Assembly: GCA_964640955.1 (NCBI GenBank)
Contig: CAZXJI010000018.1
Coordinates: forward strand, 1-64,000
Direction of reading: 5' to 3'
DNA from: CAXXOK01 sp964640955
GTDB taxonomy: Bacteria > Bacillota > Clostridia > Christensenellales > Aristaeellaceae
DNA: 64,000 nt
Shown: positions 1-15,201 of the stretch, piece by piece
Layout: each line of letters begins with the position of its first letter
How positions within the stretch are numbered: position 1 is the first letter of the stretch
Translations under genes and position numbers: made by a program
Notes under the pieces: model-generated
The model's input: the letters and a program-made list of their open reading frames with translations, nothing else
Told to the model about the DNA's origin: nothing
The model's database searches: none

Positions 1-101
1 TCACGCTCATTTTTTAGCCATTGGAGGATTGTCCATAAGACGGTTACACTGACGAAGGCATTTCCGGCACCAGCATTAAAAAGCGGGACGGCTTTAACCG
101 C

Positions 102-1424
102 ATGGTTGCCGACGCGCTGGCCGGGCAGATCGACCTGATTATCACCAAGTCCGTCAGCCGCTTCGCCCGGAATACGGTAGATACCCTTTCTACGGTTCGC
201 AAGCTGAAAAAGTATGGCGTGGAGGTATACTTCGAGAAGGAGAACATCTACACGCTGGATAGTAAGGGAGAGCTGCTGATCACGATCATGTCCAGCCTTG
301 CGCAGGAAGAAAGTCGCTCCATCAGTGAGAACGTTACCTGGGGCCAACGCAGGCGTTTTGCGGATGGCAAGGTGTCCATGCCCTACAAGCAGTTCCTGGG
401 TTATGAGAAGGGCGAGGATGGCAGGCCACGCATTGTACCCGAACAGGCGGAGATCATTCGGTTAATTTACCGGCTGTTTATTGAGGGACAAACGCCCTCC
501 GCGATCGCCAAGCATTTTACTCGCACAGGAATACCGACCCCGGCTGGTAAAGCGAACTGGCAGGCTTCAACCGTGCGCAGCATTCTCACCAATGAGAAGT
601 ACAAGGGCGACGCGATCCTCCAGAAAACCTTCTGCGTGGATTTTCTCACTAAAAAGATGAAGCCCAACGAGGGCGAGGTGCCGCAGTATTACGTGGAGAA
701 CAGCCATCCGGCGATTATCCAGCCTGCGGTATTCGACGAAGTCCAGCAGGAGCTTGAGCGTCGGAGGCAATGCAAATACACCTGTCGAGGCGATTGTTTC
801 TCCAGCCACATCATTTGTGGTGAATGCGGTGCCTTCTACGGCAGCAAGCTCTGGCATTCGACCGATGCCTATCGCCATACCGTCTGGCAGTGCAACCGGA
901 AATACCAAAACGATCGGATTTGCACAACCCCGCATTTAACCGAGGACGAGATCAAGGCGGCTTTCATCAAGGCGATCAACCAGATGGTTTCATCCAAAGG
1001 GGTTATTTTACGGGAGTATCGGCAGATCATTGACCAGTTGACTGATACAGCGGCTCTTGAGAACGCACTTGCCCGGCAGCGCGAAGAGCACGAGGTAGTC
1101 GATGGCCTGCTTCGCAGGTTGATCGCCGAGAACGCTCACAAGGCGATGGATCAGGAGGAATATACCCGCAGGGAAACAGCGCTGCAAGAACGGTACGAGG
1201 CGGCCCAGCGGGAGATTGCCGCTCTTGAAAAGCAATGCAACGCGCAGAAGGTACGCTGCGAGCAGTTAGGCGCTTTCCTTGATGGGATCGAAAAACAGCG
1301 GGATTTTATAACCGAATTCGATGAGCACCTTTGGCGGATGACCGTGGAGAGTGTTACGATTCATAGCAGGGAGAGGATGGTTTTCAGGTTCAAGGGCGGG
1401 GTAACCATTGAATTAAAAGGCTAA
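102..1424 (+). CDS. Large serine recombinase, N-terminally incomplete
   Basis: Site-specific DNA recombinase of the large serine family, which catalyses integration and excision of mobile elements. From the ATG at 102 it has the end of the catalytic domain (ITKSVSRFARN), then a Recombinase domain (about residues 90-190), a zinc ribbon (CGECG at about 240, WQC and C about 20-35 residues on) and a C-terminal coiled coil (about 310-400). The same frame is open back to 39 and reads DGYTDEGISGTS, typical of the catalytic domain, but stops occur at 36-38 and 15-17. In frame 1, bases 16-33 read SHWRIV, which resembles the strand normally just before that motif, so a frameshift near 34-38 is likely. 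The catalytic Ser region is not in this frame or lies outside the window. Base composition is visibly less GC-rich than the neighbours. Probably inactive unless the shift is a sequencing error. Confidence 0.8.
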   Translation: MVADALAGQIDLIITKSVSRFARNTVDTLSTVRKLKKYGVEVYFEKENIYTLDSKGELLITIMSSLAQEESRSISENVTWGQRRRFADGKVSMPYKQFLGYEKGEDGRPRIVPEQAEIIRLIYRLFIEGQTPSAIAKHFTRTGIPTPAGKANWQASTVRSILTNEKYKGDAILQKTFCVDFLTKKMKPNEGEVPQYYVENSHPAIIQPAVFDEVQQELERRRQCKYTCRGDCFSSHIICGECGAFYGSKLWHSTDAYRHTVWQCNRKYQNDRICTTPHLTEDEIKAAFIKAINQMVSSKGVILREYRQIIDQLTDTAALENALARQREEHEVVDGLLRRLIAENAHKAMDQEEYTRRETALQERYEAAQREIAALEKQCNAQKVRCEQLGAFLDGIEKQRDFITEFDEHLWRMTVESVTIHSRERMVFRFKGGVTIELKG

Positions 1425-1435
1425 ACTACCATCTA

Positions 1436-1476
1436 CCCGCTGAGCAGAAACGATCTGTTCGGCGGGTTCTTTTTTA
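1436..1476 (+). terminator. Terminator after the recombinase
   Basis: Imperfect hairpin with CCCGC at 1436-1440 and GCGGG at 1462-1466, plus inner pairing of CAG with CTG, followed by a T-rich run at 1467-1475. It starts 12 bases after the recombinase stop codon. Confidence 0.75.
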
Positions 1477-1655
1477 TTGAATGATGAAACAATAGCAGGC
1501 TACGTTTTGATTTTCAAAATTATGGTGCCGAAAAGATAGCTATTCGCAATCCATTTTTTAGTAGATTCTGCCTGCCGCTGTTGGGCAAACAATCGTTTAA
1601 CATTATCGCCTGTAACCCTTATATTTCAACAGGTTTACGTATTCTAATATGCAAA

Positions 1656-1690
1656 CATCCCTCCTGCATCGTATCAATGCAAGAGGGATG
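1656..1690 (-). terminator. Hairpin downstream of tRNA-Val
   Basis: Inverted repeat CATCCCTC-N-TGCAT pairing with ATGCA-N-GAGGGATG, 3 bases beyond the CCA end of the tRNA gene on the minus strand. Only a short TTT follows, so this is a likely but not textbook terminator. Confidence 0.55.
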
Positions 1691-1693
1691 TTA

Positions 1694-1770
1694 TGGTGGG
1701 ATTAGTAGGGCTCGAACCTATGACCTCCACGATGTCAACGTGGCGCTCTAACCAACTGAGCTATAATCCC
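1694..1770 (-). tRNA. tRNA-Val (GAC)
   Basis: On the minus strand a full cloverleaf folds: GGGATTA acceptor stem, D-loop AGCTCAGTTGGTTAGAGC, anticodon stem CCACG/CGTGG around a 7-base loop TTGACAT (anticodon GAC, reads GUC/GUU), T-loop GGTTCGAGCCC and an encoded 3' CCA (complement of 1694-1696). Length is 77 bases. It lies next to the recombinase remnant, so it may mark the edge of an integrated element. Confidence 0.95.
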
Positions 1771-1796
1771 TTATTCGTCTTTCGGCGACGCAACAT

Positions 1797-1825
1797 ACTA
1801 TACCATACTTCCATTCTTTTTGCAA
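1797..1825 (-). promoter_or_regulatory. Promoter of tRNA-Val
   Basis: Minus strand -35 TTGCAA (1825-1820), 17-base spacer, -10 TATAGT (1802-1797), 27 bases upstream of the mature tRNA 5' end. Confidence 0.75.
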
Positions 1826-2083
1826 GTGGGAAAAGCCGCGCATCCCCCAAACAAAACACCCCTTACAAGGTACGTGCTCCCGGAAACCATGCGTCGCACG
1901 ACAGCAGGGCGCCATAGGTACTACCGGGCGGCAGCGTGAAACGTACGCCGCGCCGATTGCGCCGGGTGTTTGGCCCCGCTCGGGTTGCAACGGGCGGCTC
2001 CACCGGGTCAGCTTCTCGCGAGTCCGCGCGTTCGGCTTTCACCCAACCGACTGCCGCCTCCGCCGACCGCCGGACCTATCGGC
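1826..2083. other. Intergenic, nothing recognised
   Basis: GC-rich spacer between the tRNA promoter and the end of the GNAT gene. No coding signature, RNA fold or repeat was recognised. Confidence 0.4.
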
Positions 2084-2608
2084 TCACCCGACCTCCCCGT
2101 CCTGCCGAACCGCCTTTTCCAGGAGGTAAAACAGCCCTTTTCGCCACGTGGCCTCGCCGCGCTTGACGTACCCCAACCGGTCGTACAGGCGAAGCGCGTG
2201 CGGGTTGCGCGAAAAGGCGTCCAGCCGGATATCGGCGTATCCCTGTTCCCGCGCCCAGGCTTCCACCGAGAGCATCAGCGCCCGGCCCACGCCCTTCCCC
2301 TGCGCCGCCGGGCTTACGCACAGCCGGTGCACGATCAGGCAGGGCCCTCCGTATTGCCACGCGGCGGTCTGGTAATCGGGGTGGCATTCCTCGCTCAGCG
2401 CAACCACGCCGACCACGCGCCCCGCCTCGTCCTCGGCCACGTACAATTGCCCCTTCATCCGGTCGTCGTCCAGTATCGCGGGCGTGGGATAGATTTCGTC
2501 CCACTGGGGGATGTCGCTGCGGTTCATATGCTCGATCGCGTTTTCAAAAATCGCAAAAACAATCGGCATATCCGCTTCCCGCGCGGCCCGCATGTGAATC
2601 GGCTCCAT
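2084..2608 (-). CDS. GNAT family N-acetyltransferase
   Basis: Predicted acetyl-CoA dependent N-acetyltransferase of 174 residues, a full single GNAT domain. The acetyl-CoA binding loop is visible as VSPAAQGKGVGRALM (about residues 97-111), followed by the NPHALRLYDRLGY segment typical of the C-terminal half. Substrate cannot be inferred. Start: ATG at 2608 preceded by GGGAGGA. It lies downstream of rpoC on the same strand, separated by a strong hairpin, so it may be transcribed by read-through or from an unseen promoter. Confidence 0.85.
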   Translation of the reverse strand: MEPIHMRAAREADMPIVFAIFENAIEHMNRSDIPQWDEIYPTPAILDDDRMKGQLYVAEDEAGRVVGVVALSEECHPDYQTAAWQYGGPCLIVHRLCVSPAAQGKGVGRALMLSVEAWAREQGYADIRLDAFSRNPHALRLYDRLGYVKRGEATWRKGLFYLLEKAVRQDGEVG

Positions 2609-2626
2609 ATTTCCTCCCGATATGCC

Positions 2627-2660
2627 CGGCCGGCGGGAGGATCGTTCCTCCCGCCGGCCG
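2627..2660 (-). terminator. 15-bp perfect hairpin after rpoC
   Basis: CGGCCGGCGGGAGGA at 2627-2641 pairs perfectly with 2646-2660 around a 4-base loop. It lies between the rpoC stop and the GNAT start. On the minus strand no U-tract follows, so it may act as an RNA-stability hairpin or a non-canonical terminator. Confidence 0.55.
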
Positions 2661-2678
2661 TATTTCGTTTGTTCTGCG

Positions 2679-6254
<3,576 letters not shown>

Positions 6255-6294
6255 GTAGGCCACTCCTTTCGGGCGTTGGGCATTCTCGGGTCGG

Positions 6295-6356
6295 AGACGC
6301 GCTCCGCACGCGCGCAGGCGAAGCCGCCCTGCGGCGGGCCGCCTGCGGAGCGGGCG
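6295..6356 (-). other. Structured rpoB-rpoC intercistronic spacer
   Basis: GC-rich nested inverted repeats: an outer CGCTCC pairs with GGAGCG, an inner GCAGGCG with CGCCTGC and a core GCCGCC with GGCGGG. This predicts a strong RNA hairpin between the two cistrons, perhaps affecting rpoC expression or mRNA processing. Confidence 0.45.
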
Positions 6357-6368
6357 GGTGTGTGCGGA

Positions 6369-10121
<3,753 letters not shown>

Positions 10122-10281
10122 ATATGCTATCACCCCTTATGTTCTCGCACCGTCTCGCGACTTCGGAGCGCCCCTGCCCGCAACGGAAACTTTCCTGTTG
10201 CATTTTTCGCCGTCAGCATGTACAATACGTGGTAACGGGTGGGCATGGCTCCGCATAGTAACGATACTGATGCAAGTTTAT

Positions 10282-10310
10282 ATTTTATCACTCGCTTCCG
10301 GCGGTGTCAA
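10282..10310 (-). promoter_or_regulatory. rpoBC promoter
   Basis: Minus strand TTGACA (10310-10305), 17-base spacer, TAAAAT (10287-10282). The predicted transcript has a leader of about 150 bases before rpoB; no riboswitch-like fold was recognised in it. Confidence 0.85.
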
Positions 10311-10391
10311 GCATTGCGTCGGATTTTGCGGATTTGTTTCAACCTGCTTTTTTGCGTCCATCCGGTAAGCGCCAAGGGGGTTACGGAAGAA

Positions 10392-10832
10392 ATGATCAAG
10401 TTCGGTCAGGTGTACGAATATAATGACGTCAGACATATCGCCTCCATCCGTTTCGAGCGCCCCGACGCCTGTAAAAAATGCGGCGCGTGCGGCGCCAAGT
10501 CGCAGACGGGGACGATCTCCCTCAAGGGGGATTGCAAGGTGGGCGACTGGGTGCGCGTGGAGTATCCGGAGGGCCGTTTCCTGGAAGCCACGGCGATCGC
10601 CTACGTCATCCCGCTGGTGGGCCTGCTGGGAGGCATCGCGCTGGGGTGGCTTTTGGGCAACGGCGGGGACGGAGCCATGCTCATCGGCGCGCTGGCGGGG
10701 TTGGGGCTGTCGGTAGGGGTTCTTTACCTGGTGGAGAAGCGCGTTTCCGGCCGCCCGGAATGGACGCCCCACATCACCGCCGTGTACGACGAGCTGCCCA
10801 CGGAAGAGGAGATCGGCTGCCACATCGTGTAG
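10392..10832 (+). CDS. RseC/MucC-like (SoxR-reducing system) membrane protein
   Basis: 146-residue protein with an N-terminal cysteine cluster (CKKCGACG, about residues 21-28), consistent with metal or redox cofactor binding, then two adjacent membrane helices (about 70-93 and 95-118). This is the layout of the RseC family, whose proteobacterial members help reduce SoxR or modulate envelope stress and which occurs beside Rnf genes. No Rnf genes are in the window. The start at ATG 10392 is chosen because the family begins just before the Cys cluster. The longer open frame back to 10239 covers the rpoB promoter. It is divergent from rpoB and stands alone. Confidence 0.75.
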   Translation: MIKFGQVYEYNDVRHIASIRFERPDACKKCGACGAKSQTGTISLKGDCKVGDWVRVEYPEGRFLEATAIAYVIPLVGLLGGIALGWLLGNGGDGAMLIGALAGLGLSVGVLYLVEKRVSGRPEWTPHITAVYDELPTEEEIGCHIV

Positions 10833-11034
10833 GCTTCCGCATATCGGAGGCTCGGAACGGTCTTAAGGTCGCAAAAAGGGCCGTATTGTGCGTTTTTTTA
10901 GTACAAAAACGGCACCGTTTGCTTTGTCCATGTTTTCGCCAATGCGGCCATGCGAAGCCCGCAAGCGTTGTTATGCTTTGCTTTGCGACGATCGTCCCGT
11001 TCGGCGGCGAGAAAAACTTCCTGCCGCTTTACTC
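10833..11034. other. Intergenic, nothing clear
   Basis: Spacer between the RseC-like gene and the rnj promoter. A T7 run at about 10890 follows only a weak ACGG/CCGT pairing, so a terminator is possible but not convincing. Confidence 0.3.
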
Positions 11035-11063
11035 TGTTCAAGCGTACCCTTTTATGCTATACT
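11035..11063 (+). promoter_or_regulatory. rnj promoter
   Basis: TGTTCA (11035-11040), 17-base spacer, TATACT (11058-11063) with the extended -10 TGC. It leaves a leader of about 200 bases before rnj, holding small hairpins only. Confidence 0.7.
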
Positions 11064-11273
11064 AGACCTGTTATGGGAGTTCGTTGCCGATCGCTTGCGA
11101 AAAGTACATTCCCTTTTCAGGCCCTCCGGGAGGCACACGGCGGATGCGGCGTACCGCTATCCCGGTTTATATCCGGATCATGAAGCGTTCCAGACGCTTT
11201 ACCCCATACATTTCAGGCGATGCGGCGGCGTAACGCGCCCCCGTGTCACCATCATGCGAAAGGAGGTACTCCA

Positions 11274-12941
11274 ATGGCGGAAATCGAACAGCCAAAACTG
11301 CGCATCATCCCTTTGGGCGGCGTGGATGAGTTCGGCAAAAACATCACGGTCATCGAATGCGGCGAGGATATGCTGGTCGTCGACTGTGGCTCCATCTTCC
11401 CCGAAGCGGATATGCTTGGCGTCGATTTGGTCATCCCGGACGTAACCTATCTCATTAAAAATAAGGATCGCCTTCGCGGCCTGCTGCTGACGCACGGCCA
11501 CGAGGATCATATCGGCGCCACGCCCTACGTGCTTCGCCAGGTGCCCATGCCCCTGTACGGCACCAAGCTTACCCTGGCGCTGGTCGACCTTAAACTGAAG
11601 GAACACCGCATCTCCGGCATACCGCTGAACGTGGTCAAGCCCGGGGACGTGGTGACGCTGGGCTGCTTCACGGTGCAGTTCATCCACGTCAACCACTCCA
11701 TCGCCGGGGCCGTATCCATGGCCATCACCTGCCCGGCGGGGACGCTGGTGGTCAGCGGCGACTTCAAAATCGACTATACGCCCATCGAGGGCGAGGTGAC
11801 CGACCTGGCCACCTTCGCCACCATCGGCAAGCAGGGCGTGCTGGCGTTCCTCTGCGAATCGACCAACATCGAGCGCAAAGGTCACACCATGAGCGAAACG
11901 AAGATCGGCCAAACCTTCATCGACCAGTTCCAGCAGGCCAAGGGCCGTGTGTTTGTCGCGATGTTTGCCAGCAACGTGCACCGCGTGCAGATGGTGGTGG
12001 ATTCCGCCGCCATGTTCGGCCGCAAGGTTTGCTTCGTGGGCCGCAGCATGGTCAACGTGTCGCGCGTCGCCATGTCGATCGGCGAGCTCAACATACCGCC
12101 GGAAAGCATCGTGGATATCGACGATATCGACAACTATCCCGACGAGGAACTGCTGATCGTGACCACCGGCAGCCAGGGCGAAGCGATGGCGGGCCTCACG
12201 CGCATGGCCTACGGCGAGCATCGCAAATTGCAGATCAAGCCCACCGACATGGTCATCATTTCCGCCAACCCCATCCCCGGCAACGAAAAGCCCATCGGCC
12301 GGGTCATCAACCAGCTGTACCGCTGCGGCGCCAACGTCATCTACGGGCAGATCGCCGAGGTGCACGTTTCCGGCCACGCCTGCCAGGAGGAAATTAAGCT
12401 TCTGCACGTGCTGGTCAAGCCGCAGTACTTCATCCCCTACCACGGCGAATACAGCAAGCTCTGGCAGCACGCCGAGCTGGCCGAAAGCCTGGGCACGCCC
12501 AGCCAGAACATCGTCATTCCCGAGATCGGCCAGATCATCGAGATGTCGCACGACAGCCTCGCCATTACCGGCGTGGTGCCCACCGGCGGCGTGCTGGTGG
12601 ACGGTTTGGGCATCGGCGACGTGGGCAACGTGGTGCTGCGCGACCGCAAGCACCTGAGCCAGGACGGCCTGATCATCGTCGTGATGGCCATCGACCGGGA
12701 CAACGGCACGCTGGTCAGCGGCCCGGATATCATCAGCCGCGGCTTCGTGTACGTGCGCGAAAACGAGGATATCATCGAAAGCAGCCGCGACCTGGCCCGC
12801 AACATCATCATGAGCTACGGGCGCATCGACGGCAGCGAGTGGCAGAACATGAAGAACCGCATCAAGGACGAGCTGCACCGCTACATTTTCGAGAAGATCA
12901 AGCGCAATCCCATGGTGCTGCCCATCATCATGGAGATTTAG
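11274..12941 (+). CDS. rnj: Ribonuclease J
   Basis: 5'-3' exo- and endoribonuclease of the metallo-beta-lactamase/beta-CASP family, central to mRNA decay and rRNA maturation in Bacillota. 555 residues, the usual length. Seen: the HGHEDHIGA zinc motif (about residues 75-83), further ligand histidines at VNHS (about 143), the beta-CASP domain with TTGSQGEA and SANPIPGNE, and the late HVSGHA motif. Start: ATG 11274 with AAAGGAGG 7 bases upstream. The frame is open further upstream but has no ribosome binding site there. Single gene with its own promoter and terminator. Confidence 0.95.
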   Translation: MAEIEQPKLRIIPLGGVDEFGKNITVIECGEDMLVVDCGSIFPEADMLGVDLVIPDVTYLIKNKDRLRGLLLTHGHEDHIGATPYVLRQVPMPLYGTKLTLALVDLKLKEHRISGIPLNVVKPGDVVTLGCFTVQFIHVNHSIAGAVSMAITCPAGTLVVSGDFKIDYTPIEGEVTDLATFATIGKQGVLAFLCESTNIERKGHTMSETKIGQTFIDQFQQAKGRVFVAMFASNVHRVQMVVDSAAMFGRKVCFVGRSMVNVSRVAMSIGELNIPPESIVDIDDIDNYPDEELLIVTTGSQGEAMAGLTRMAYGEHRKLQIKPTDMVIISANPIPGNEKPIGRVINQLYRCGANVIYGQIAEVHVSGHACQEEIKLLHVLVKPQYFIPYHGEYSKLWQHAELAESLGTPSQNIVIPEIGQIIEMSHDSLAITGVVPTGGVLVDGLGIGDVGNVVLRDRKHLSQDGLIIVVMAIDRDNGTLVSGPDIISRGFVYVRENEDIIESSRDLARNIIMSYGRIDGSEWQNMKNRIKDELHRYIFEKIKRNPMVLPIIMEI

Positions 12942-12961
12942 GAGCCGCCTGAAGGCGGAGG

Positions 12962-13007
12962 GCGCCGCGGGAGGTGGAAATGCCTCCCGCGGCGCTTTTT
13001 CCTTTTC
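12962..13007 (+). terminator. rnj terminator
   Basis: Perfect 13-bp stem (GCGCCGCGGGAGG at 12962-12974 with 12983-12995), 8-base loop, followed by TTTTTCCTTTT. Confidence 0.9.
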
Positions 13008-13045
13008 AGGAGAAGGGGAAGGGGATGCGCCTGGGGGCGCACGCA

Positions 13046-13646
13046 GAAAGGGATTTCGCACCTGCGGGTGCGACCAAAGGGCTTTCCGCTCGCCCTTTGG
13101 GAACCTTCGGGTCGCCTGTTTAGACGGCGGGCTAAGCACGAGGGATCGCGCTTGAAGCACAGGATAGTCGTCCGTCCGCACTGCGTTCGTCCGCACAGCC
13201 CTTCGGGCGTGCGTACGCGCAGTACGGCCGCCCGACAAGCCTGCTGCTCCGGCGCCGCGATCCCTCGCACTCCCCGCCTGCTGGTGCGCAGGCGACAAAA
13301 GAGCTACCCGGCTTGGGTAGCTACTTTCATATTGGTGCCACCGTTTCTTGTTTTCTACGCCAGCATAAAACGAAGTAAAAGCAAACAAGTTACGGCAGAC
13401 TCATTTCTTCCGCTTGCGCATTGTTGCTGGAGGGGCGCAGTGTTTCTCGGAAGGAGGTACAGGCTTGTCGGTCGGCGGACCGCTTGTGCGTGCGCCCGCG
13501 GGCGCGCGCACGATGGAGGTACGGCCGGACGACTATCCTGTACTCCGGAGAGAAATTCTGCGCCCCTCTATAGGGCAAGCGCCGAAGGTTCCCAAAGGGC
13601 GACCGGAAAGCCCTTTGGTCGCGCCCGCAGGCGCGATCCCCCCCTG
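13046..13646. repeat. Long imperfect inverted repeat in an intergenic region
   Basis: Two arms of about 190 bases, 13046-13243 and 13460-13646, are inverted copies of each other. A 41-base core at 13070-13110 matches the reverse complement of 13582-13622 with one mismatch. Further matched blocks are 13159-13174 with 13526-13541, and 13232-13243 with 13460-13471. Each core contains its own hairpin, CCAAAGGGC with GCCCTTTGG. The 216 bases between the arms are less GC-rich and hold one clean hairpin but no gene. It may be a pair of dispersed intergenic repeat copies or a non-autonomous element. The whole gap 13008-13694 holds no supported gene. Confidence 0.75.
13302..13322 (-). terminator. Hairpin between the repeat arms
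   Basis: AGCTACCC (13302-13309) pairs perfectly with 13315-13322 around a 5-base loop. On the minus strand CTTTTG follows, so it could terminate minus-strand transcription from the ZorAB-like operon. Confidence 0.45.
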
Positions 13647-13694
13647 CGCCGAGGGGAGCTCAGCCCCCTCAACCTCCCCTGCCTTTCAGGCAGG

Positions 13695-14186
13695 TTAGCC
13701 CCCAAAGGTCTGGTGTATGCTGAAGCTGACCCCCCACACGTAATAGGTCACCACCAGCTCGCGGATGGAATGGCTGTCCGCGGCGGTGAGAATGGTGGCG
13801 GTAATGTCCCCCTGCGTCTTGGCATCCAGCGAGTGCACCTTGCCGTCGCCCAGTTGCAGCACATCCTTGCTGTCCGGCTCCACCTGCACCTCGATCGAGT
13901 CGATGGGCACGAGACACGCGTTATCCAGCCGCAGGGTGTAGGTGATGAAGGCGTAGTCCGCCGCGTCGCCGATGGCGGCATTGGTGAACAGGGTGCCCTG
14001 AAAGGCGTCCTGCTCCACCTGCTCCTTGATCTGGGCAAACTTGTCCGCACGCTCGGTCGCCTGCACGCCCTCGGCCTTGTAGGCCGATAGGGTGACCTTG
14101 GCGGTGGCGTAGAAATAGCTCACCATGCCCAGCGCGAGCACCACCAGCGCGATCATCAGCACCATGATAGCTTTCAGAATTCGCAA
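13695..14186 (-). CDS. Small membrane-anchored protein of the ZorAB-like operon
   Basis: I do not recognise a family. About 163 residues: a short positive N-terminus, one hydrophobic helix (about residues 5-25), then about 135 residues predicted outside the membrane, rich in alternating beta-strand pattern (LRLDNACLVPIDSIEVQVEP; IRELVVTYYVWGVSFSI). This suggests a single-pass protein with a beta-sandwich-like external domain. The frame runs to a GTG at 14195, but AAAGG abuts that codon and sits 9 bases before TTG 14186, so TTG is preferred. It follows the ZorB-like gene by 36 bases, which implies a role with the motor complex, perhaps as an accessory or stator-capping subunit. Function is unknown. 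Confidence 0.65.
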   Translation of the reverse strand: MRILKAIMVLMIALVVLALGMVSYFYATAKVTLSAYKAEGVQATERADKFAQIKEQVEQDAFQGTLFTNAAIGDAADYAFITYTLRLDNACLVPIDSIEVQVEPDSKDVLQLGDGKVHSLDAKTQGDITATILTAADSHSIRELVVTYYVWGVSFSIHQTFGG

Positions 14187-14222
14187 ACGGGCCACCCTTT
14201 CCGTGTTGCTGCGATCGGCGCG

Positions 14223-15200
14223 CTATTCGGCGCCGTTCGAAAGGATCGAGCGCATTTCGTCGATCATTTCGCTGTCCTTGAGACGGAACTTGAATTCCAC
14301 GCGGCGGGAGGCGTCCATATCCACGCTGCCGTCCTCCGCGTACACGGGATCGGAATAGCTGCGGCCCTTGGCGGTCAGCACCTGACGCAGCTTCTCCTGC
14401 TGATCGGCGGTCAGGCTGTCCATCTGCAGGCAGTAGGTCGCCACGCTGAGCGCGCGCTGCTGGGAGAGCTCCAGGTTGGTCAGGTACGTGCCCTGCGTGT
14501 CCGTGTGGCCTTCGATGATGATCTCGCCCAGATAATCGGCGTATTCGTCCCGCAGGAGCACCGAAAGGTACAGGGGAATGAACTGGTTGAGCAGCGCCTG
14601 GCCCGATTCCTTGATGTCGTACTTGCCCACGTCGAAAAACACGGAGCTTTCCAGCATGATGTCGCCGGTGTTGCTGTCCACGGAGGCTTTGAGGTTGGCG
14701 GAGGCCAGCGCTTCGCTCAGTTCGCGGATGATCTTGGTGCGCACGCCCACCAGATCGTCCAGCTTCTGCTGCTGGGTATCCAGCGCTTCCTGCTGGGAGG
14801 TCACCAGCGCCGTGGCGGCGTCCAGCTTGGATTGCTGCTCCTGCAGGGCGGTTTTCACCTCTTCCAGCGCATCCTCCTTTTCCTGCAGGGCGGCCTGCGC
14901 CGCGGCGATGGTCGCCTCCTGCTCGGTGAGGGTCTGCTCCTGGACGTTTAAAAGCCCTTTCTGCTCCTCGATGGAGGTCAACGCGCTGTCCAGCTGGTTT
15001 TGCTTGGTCAAAAGCTCCGACTGCTGGGTGTTCAGCTCGGCGGTCTTGCTTTCCAGCATCGCGAAGTACTGGTACACGCTGTAGCTCAGCACCAGCACGA
15101 ACACCAATAGCAGCGCCGCCATCATGTCCGAGTAGGAGATCCACGCGGCGCCCGCGTCCACGCGCCCGGCGCGCCTGCGGGAATAAACCTTGCGTGCCAT
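14223..15200 (-). CDS. ZorB/MotB-like stator protein with OmpA domain
   Basis: 325 residues. It has one N-terminal membrane helix carrying the proton-path Asp (SYSDMMAALLLVFVLVL, Asp25), as in MotB and ZorB, then a long periplasmic-side coiled coil rich in Gln/Glu (about 48-160). A C-terminal OmpA-like peptidoglycan-binding domain follows (VFFDVGKYDI, EGHTDTQG, LSQQRA, then RRVEFKF). It is expected to pair with the ZorA-like channel and anchor it to the cell wall. ATG 15200 is 1 base past the upstream stop, with GGAGG upstream, so the two are translationally coupled. The domain order matches ZorB. A general MotB-type protein of another 5:2 rotary motor is the alternative. Confidence 0.85.
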   Translation of the reverse strand: MARKVYSRRRAGRVDAGAAWISYSDMMAALLLVFVLVLSYSVYQYFAMLESKTAELNTQQSELLTKQNQLDSALTSIEEQKGLLNVQEQTLTEQEATIAAAQAALQEKEDALEEVKTALQEQQSKLDAATALVTSQQEALDTQQQKLDDLVGVRTKIIRELSEALASANLKASVDSNTGDIMLESSVFFDVGKYDIKESGQALLNQFIPLYLSVLLRDEYADYLGEIIIEGHTDTQGTYLTNLELSQQRALSVATYCLQMDSLTADQQEKLRQVLTAKGRSYSDPVYAEDGSVDMDASRRVEFKFRLKDSEMIDEMRSILSNGAE

Positions 15201-15201
15201 G

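Noticed and set aside
11199..13388. 729-codon minus-strand frame opposite RNase J
   Set aside because: Antisense shadow of rnj, running into the intergenic repeat; no start site and biased composition.
13460..13700. Insertion sequence in the 13 kb gap
   Set aside because: No transposase frame or terminal inverted repeat with target duplication could be seen; only the inverted repeat arms are supported.
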